A stretch of DNA of 64,000 bases from JAVJST01 sp965229715 (GTDB lineage: Bacteria; Pseudomonadota; Alphaproteobacteria; Rhodospirillales; Casp-alpha2), in assembly GCA_965229715.1 (NCBI GenBank), contig CBDDJL010000002.1, forward strand, positions 1,302,001 to 1,366,000, in the 5' to 3' direction. Of this stretch, positions 60,412-64,000 are shown piece by piece (position 1 is the first letter of the stretch; each line of letters opens with the position of its first letter). The translations under genes and the position numbers were made by a program. Under the pieces are notes generated by a model. It was not told the origin of the DNA, searched no databases, and worked only from the letters and a program-made list of their open reading frames with translations.

Positions 60412-61385
60412 GATGCGTTGATCCTCGATTCCCGATAGAAGATATAAAGCCCGCTGCCGACCACGAAGGCGATTCCGATGTAGGTCGTCAACAGCGGGAC
60501 TTCGGCCCAGAACAGATAGCCCCAGAGCACCGCCCAGAACAACGACGTGTATTCGAAGGGTACGGCAACGGAGGCTTGCGCAAAGCGGTAGCCCTGGCCG
60601 GTGCCGTAAATGCCGAGCCCCGCGGCGAGCGCGCATCCGGCCAGCAGCGCTAGATCCGTCGGCGTCGGCATGATCCATGCGCGGGTCAGGAACGCGAGCG
60701 ACGGGTGGCTTTCCGTTGCGAAGGCGCCGGTGCCGAGGATCAGGCCGCTGACCGGACTCAGGATCAGAAATGCAAGCAACAGGTAGAACGCCAGCGATGC
60801 ACCCGATTCCGTCCGGCCAAGCCGCCGCGTCACCAGAATCTCGAAGGCGTAGAGCAGCGACGCGAGGACGGCGAGCAGCGCCGCCGGATCGAACGCGTCC
60901 GCCCCCGGCTGCAAGGCGATGACGATGCCCGCGAAACCGACGATCACGGCGAGCCAACGCCGGATGCTGACGTGTTCCTTCAGGATCAGCACGGCGAGCG
61001 CGGTAACGAATAGTGGCGCGGCAAAGAAAAGCGTGGTCGCGAGTCCGAGCGGCACTGACGCGATCGACAGGTAGAACGCCGTATAGGCACAGAACCCGAT
61101 GGCGCCGCGAAACAATTGCAGGCCGAGCCGTCGGGTGCGCAGGCGGCCGACGCCGCCCTCGATGCGGGCGATCAGCACAATCAGCGGAATAGCGATCAGG
61201 CTGCGGACGAAAACGATCTGATGCACCGCGAGATCGCCACTCAGGAACTTGATGATGACGTCCTGCACCGAAAAGAAGAACATCGCCACGACGAGATAGC
61301 CGATGCCCACGGTCGGGTTGTCGAGGGCTCCGTCGGTCGCCGGGGCGACATCCGCGTGGGGCGTGGCGGGGATTCGATCAGGCAA
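60408..61385 (-). CDS. DMT-superfamily (EamA) membrane transporter
   Basis: A 325-residue exporter with about ten membrane helices after a 27-residue hydrophilic start. The first EamA repeat covers about 30-155 (FFFSVQDVIIKFLSGDLAVHQIVFVRSL, ATTLFFAAPLFVTALAVLIL), and the second ends SVAVPFEYTSLFWAVLWGYLFWAEVP. It is distinct from the EamA protein at 29078. It leads an operon with the GST-like and methyltransferase genes, both joined by ATGA overlaps, suggesting modification and export of one metabolite. Confidence 0.88.
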   Translation of the reverse strand: MPDRIPATPHADVAPATDGALDNPTVGIGYLVVAMFFFSVQDVIIKFLSGDLAVHQIVFVRSLIAIPLIVLIARIEGGVGRLRTRRLGLQLFRGAIGFCAYTAFYLSIASVPLGLATTLFFAAPLFVTALAVLILKEHVSIRRWLAVIVGFAGIVIALQPGADAFDPAALLAVLASLLYAFEILVTRRLGRTESGASLAFYLLLAFLILSPVSGLILGTGAFATESHPSLAFLTRAWIMPTPTDLALLAGCALAAGLGIYGTGQGYRFAQASVAVPFEYTSLFWAVLWGYLFWAEVPLLTTYIGIAFVVGSGLYIFYRESRINAS

Positions 61386-61513
61386 GCGAATGCTCCGAAG
61401 TTTCGTATCTGACTGGATTAGCCGAAGTCATGCCGCCTGCACAGGGTGCCGGATGGGCCAGAAGTCAAACAGACGCCGCAACCGAAACGTCGCATTAACC
61501 GTTGCGCCTGCAT

Positions 61514-61519
61514 TATAAT
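61514..61519 (+). promoter_or_regulatory. Candidate -10 element for the leuA leader transcript
   Basis: A perfect TATAAT. No good -35 hexamer lies at 16-18 bases; an alternative pair TTGCGC (61502) with TACATA (61525) at 17 bases is also possible. It lies about 60 bases before the leader peptide. Confidence 0.45.
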
Positions 61520-61577
61520 CATTCTACATAAAGGGCTCCGTGGCTGGGACCGCAGGACATTGGAGTAGAGACGGAAC

Positions 61578-61703
61578 ATGACGACCGCTTCGGTCATCGC
61601 CGGTTTGACGAACGGCCCGCACATCGCCGCGGCGCTGCTCGCACTCCTTCTGCCTCTCGCCCTCCTCTCGCAGGCCGGGGCCCTTCGACTTAGGAACCCC
61701 TGA
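61578..61703 (+). CDS. leuL: Leucine-rich leader peptide upstream of leuA (attenuator)
   Basis: A 41-codon frame ending in TGA, 100 bases before leuA. Eleven of the 41 residues are leucine, nine of them between residues 20 and 38 (ALLALLLPLALLSQAGALRL). Such a cluster is what a leucine-sensing attenuator needs: ribosomes slow there when charged tRNA-Leu is scarce. GGAG lies 12 bases upstream. The stop codon falls in the 5' arm of a long-range stem. Attenuation of leuA by leader peptides is known in Proteobacteria; this case is inferred from composition and position. Confidence 0.72.
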   Translation: MTTASVIAGLTNGPHIAAALLALLLPLALLSQAGALRLRNP

Positions 61704-61750
61704 GCGTAGCGATATCCGAACCCGGTTCGCCGGGGCGGCGCGTTCAGGGG
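61697..61750 (+). promoter_or_regulatory. Attenuator-type RNA structure between leader peptide and leuA
   Basis: CCCCTGA (61697-61703) pairs with TCAGGGG (61744-61750), and an inner CCCGG-TTCG-CCGGG hairpin occupies 61721-61734. There is no T run, so it is not a classic intrinsic terminator. It could act by Rho-dependent termination or by masking translation. Confidence 0.55.
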
Positions 61751-61803
61751 AAAAGCGTAGAAAACCCACGCCGTAACCTAAGATTTTCTGAAGGAACCGT
61801 GCC

Positions 61804-63408
61804 ATGAGCACTCAACAAAACGATACCGACGCTGGTGCTGTCCGCGATGCCGCTAAGGAAGCGGCTGGCGGCGATCACGTCGTCATTTTCGATACAACCT
61901 TGCGCGACGGCGAGCAGTCGCCGGGCGCGTCCATGAACGTCGAAGAGAAGATCCGCATCGCCGAGGTTCTCGAGGCCATGGGCGTCGATGTCATCGAGGC
62001 CGGCTTTCCGATCGCCTCCGATGGAGACTTCGAAGCCGTCAACGCGATCGCCAAGATGGTCAGAAACTCGACCGTCTGCGGTCTGGCGCGTGCCACCCGG
62101 GCCGATATCGAACGCTGCGCCGAGGCCATCAAGCCCGCCGAGTCGGGTCGCATCCACACCTTCATTTCGACCAGCCCGCTGCATATGAAATACAAGCTGC
62201 AAATGGAGCCGGAGAAGGTCTACGAGAAGGTCATCGAGAGCGTGACCCTCGCCCGCACGTTTACCGACAATGTCGAGTGGTCGTGCGAGGACGGATCGCG
62301 CTCGGACCGCGATTTCCTCTACCGTTGCATCGAGGCGGCCATCGCATCGGGCGCCGGCACCGTCAATATCCCCGACACCGTCGGTTATGCGGTGCCCGAG
62401 GAGTTCGCCGACCTGATCACGTCGATCCGCAACAACGTGCCGAACATCGACAAGGCCGTCATTTCGGTGCATTGCCATAACGACCTGGGTCTGGCCGTCG
62501 CCAACAGCCTGGCCGCCGTCCGCGCCGGCGCACGGCAGATCGAGTGCACGGTGAACGGTCTTGGCGAGCGCGCCGGCAATGCCGCGATGGAGGAGTGCGT
62601 CATGGCGCTCCGCACCCGTCCCGACGTGATGCCGATGACGACCCGCATTCGGACCGAGGAAATCACCAAGGCCTCGCGTCTGGTTTCGACCGTCACCGGC
62701 TTTACGGTGCAGCCCAACAAGGCCATCGTCGGCGCCAATGCGTTCGCCCACGAGTCCGGCATCCATCAGGACGGCATGCTGAAGCACGCCGGCACCTACG
62801 AGATCATGACCCCGGAATCGGTTGGCCTGAACAAGTCGAACCTGGTTCTGGGCAAGCACTCGGGCCGCCACGCGTTCCGCGAGAAGTTACGCGACCTGGG
62901 CTACGATCTGGGCGATAACGCGATCGAGGATGCGTTCCGCCGCTTCAAGACCTTGGCCGACGTCAAGAAGGACGTGTTCGACGAGGATATCGTCGCCCTG
63001 GTCGACGACGAGGTCGGGCGCGCCAACGACAAGATCCGGTTGGTTTCGCTCGAATTGTTGTGCGGGACGGTTCACCAGCCGCCGAAGGCGACGGTCGAAC
63101 TGGATATCGACGGCGAGGTCAAGAAGGTCGAGGCGACCGGCGACGGTCCCGTCGATGCCGCGTTCAACGGCGTCAAGGAACTGTTCCCGCACGGCGCGTC
63201 GCTGCAGCTCTATCAGGTCAGCGCCGTGACGCAGGGCACCGATGCCCAGGCCGAGGTGACGGTCCGCCTCGCCGAGGACGGCCGCACCGTCAACGGCCAG
63301 GCAGCCGACACCGACACCATGGTGGCGAGCGTGAAGGCTTACGTGCATGCGCTCAACAAGTTGCTCGACAAGCGCGGAAAATCGGCCCCGGCGGCGATAT
63401 CGGCGTAA
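61804..63408 (+). CDS. leuA: 2-Isopropylmalate synthase
   Basis: A 534-residue enzyme that condenses acetyl-CoA with 2-oxoisovalerate, the committed step of leucine synthesis. The TIM barrel carries IFDTTLRDGEQSPGASM, the metal ligands HCHND in VISVHCHNDLGLAVANSLAA, and ANAFAHESGIHQDGMLK. The C-terminal regulatory domain (about 400-525) mediates leucine feedback. About 25 extra N-terminal residues precede the barrel. AAGGA lies upstream of the ATG. It is controlled, probably, by the leader peptide at 61578. It complements ilvIHC at 37-41 kb. Confidence 0.96.
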   Translation: MSTQQNDTDAGAVRDAAKEAAGGDHVVIFDTTLRDGEQSPGASMNVEEKIRIAEVLEAMGVDVIEAGFPIASDGDFEAVNAIAKMVRNSTVCGLARATRADIERCAEAIKPAESGRIHTFISTSPLHMKYKLQMEPEKVYEKVIESVTLARTFTDNVEWSCEDGSRSDRDFLYRCIEAAIASGAGTVNIPDTVGYAVPEEFADLITSIRNNVPNIDKAVISVHCHNDLGLAVANSLAAVRAGARQIECTVNGLGERAGNAAMEECVMALRTRPDVMPMTTRIRTEEITKASRLVSTVTGFTVQPNKAIVGANAFAHESGIHQDGMLKHAGTYEIMTPESVGLNKSNLVLGKHSGRHAFREKLRDLGYDLGDNAIEDAFRRFKTLADVKKDVFDEDIVALVDDEVGRANDKIRLVSLELLCGTVHQPPKATVELDIDGEVKKVEATGDGPVDAAFNGVKELFPHGASLQLYQVSAVTQGTDAQAEVTVRLAEDGRTVNGQAADTDTMVASVKAYVHALNKLLDKRGKSAPAAISA

Positions 63409-63419
63409 TCGGATAGGCG

Positions 63420-63489
63420 CCTCGCCCTTCGTCGAACTCAGGGTGAGGCGTGTTTCCTATCCTCATGCTGAGCCTGACGAAACATGAGG
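63420..63489. repeat. Composite REP-like repeat, copy 3
   Basis: CCTCGCCC (63420-63427) with GGGTGAGG (63441-63448), then CCTCATG (63461-63467) with CATGAGG (63483-63489). Same two-hairpin layout as 9357-9426, in the other order. It sits between leuA and mreB. Confidence 0.8.
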
Positions 63490-63621
63490 GTCGAAATCCC
63501 GCATAAACGCTGGAAAACATTAACGTCTGTCGAGTATAAGGGCGAAACGCCGATTCCTGCTCACGGGTGGGAATCGGCGCCAACCTGACCCGTACCAACT
63601 CCCGCGGACCCGCGAGGCTCA

Positions 63622-64000
63622 ATGTTTTCCAAACTCTTCGGTTTTCTCTCCGCCGACATGGCGATCGACCTAGGCACGGCCAACACGCTCGTTTACGTCA
63701 AGGGCAAGGGCATCGTCCTGAACGAACCGTCGGTTGTCGCCATCGCCGAGGGTAAGGGCAAGAAGCAGGTGCTCGCGGTTGGCGAGGAAGCCAAACAGAT
63801 GCTCGGCCGCACGCCGGGCAACATCCGCGCCATCCGGCCGCTTCGCGACGGCGTCATCGCCGACTTCGAAGTCGCCGAGGAAATGATCAAGTATTTCATC
63901 CGCAAGGTCCACAACCGCGGTACCTTCGCGTCGCCGATGGTCGTCGTTTGCGTGCCGTCGGGCTCGACCGCGGTCGAACGCCGCGCCATTCAGGAAAGCG
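63622..64000 (+). CDS. mreB: Rod shape-determining protein MreB, N-terminal part (runs off the window)
   Basis: The first 126 codons of the bacterial actin MreB. MFSKLFGFLSADMAIDLGTANTLVYV contains the amphipathic N-terminal membrane helix and the phosphate-1 motif DLGTANTL, and GIVLNEPSVVAI is diagnostic. GRTPGNIRAIRPLRDGVIADF and VVVCVPSGSTAVERRA continue the family pattern to the window edge. The ATG at 63622 follows GCGAGG. MreB directs lateral wall synthesis; mreC and mreD would be expected next. Confidence 0.96.
   Translation, partial: MFSKLFGFLSADMAIDLGTANTLVYVKGKGIVLNEPSVVAIAEGKGKKQVLAVGEEAKQMLGRTPGNIRAIRPLRDGVIADFEVAEEMIKYFIRKVHNRGTFASPMVVVCVPSGSTAVERRAIQES

Overview
The window reads as chromosomal DNA from an alphaproteobacterium, probably a Rhodospirillales-type marine or soil organism. 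The support is a circularly permuted two-piece tmRNA gene, an alpha-type SspB adaptor, a DUF1491 protein, high-GC codon use, and many ABC uptake systems and amino-acid enzymes. No rRNA, tRNA, prophage or CRISPR array was recognised.

Layout. Bases 1-9.3 kb: start of a malic enzyme gene, a glycerophosphodiesterase, a fused SpmA/SpmB-type membrane protein, a TPR lipoprotein-like secreted protein, a parvulin, a two-subunit dimethylformamidase homologue, then a leftward amidase / ThDP-enzyme / DUF1491 operon. 9.4-14.1 kb: serine deaminase and a LysR-controlled pair made of an EctD-like 2-oxoglutarate dioxygenase translationally coupled to an SHMT-like enzyme with an altered active site. 14.1-18 kb: a repeat-rich gap, then a leftward redox group (ferredoxin reductase, ferredoxin, proline racemase/hydroxyproline epimerase) ending in a copper chaperone. 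18.4-22.6 kb: a PotDBCA-like ABC operon. 22.6-26.9 kb: ankyrin, YbjQ, isochorismatase, class I fumarase, sspB and ssrA, all leftward. 26.9-37.3 kb: thyA-folA, an SRPBCC protein, an EamA exporter, mrp, hflKC, degP, serB, miaA. 37.5-41 kb: ilvI-ilvH-ilvC, closed by a strong terminator.

41-47.4 kb is the accessory part: an AT-rich promoter-bearing repeat, an intact IS1182-family insertion sequence, a Met/His-rich outer-membrane protein plus cytochrome c pair, a 221-bp MITE with perfect ends, a truncated copy of a ferritin-like gene, and 75-bp direct repeats around a STAS-like gene. 47.5-52.5 kb: a LysR gene divergent from a membrane fatty-acid-hydroxylase / PanB-like operon, then small stress-type genes (ChaB, HdeD). 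52.8-57.9 kb: a complete LivKGFHM uptake operon. 58-61.4 kb: an AsmA-like protein and a coupled EamA-GST-methyltransferase operon. 61.5-64 kb: leuA behind a leucine-rich leader peptide, and the start of mreB.

Together the window covers branched-chain amino acid synthesis (ilvIHC, leuA) and uptake (liv), serine/glycine metabolism (sdaA, serB, SHMT-like), membrane-protein and periplasmic quality control (hflKC, degP, tmRNA/SspB) and thymidylate/folate synthesis. The parts that look least described are the dioxygenase/SHMT-like pair, the PanB-like/hydroxylase pair, and the two-copy promoter-bearing repeat element.
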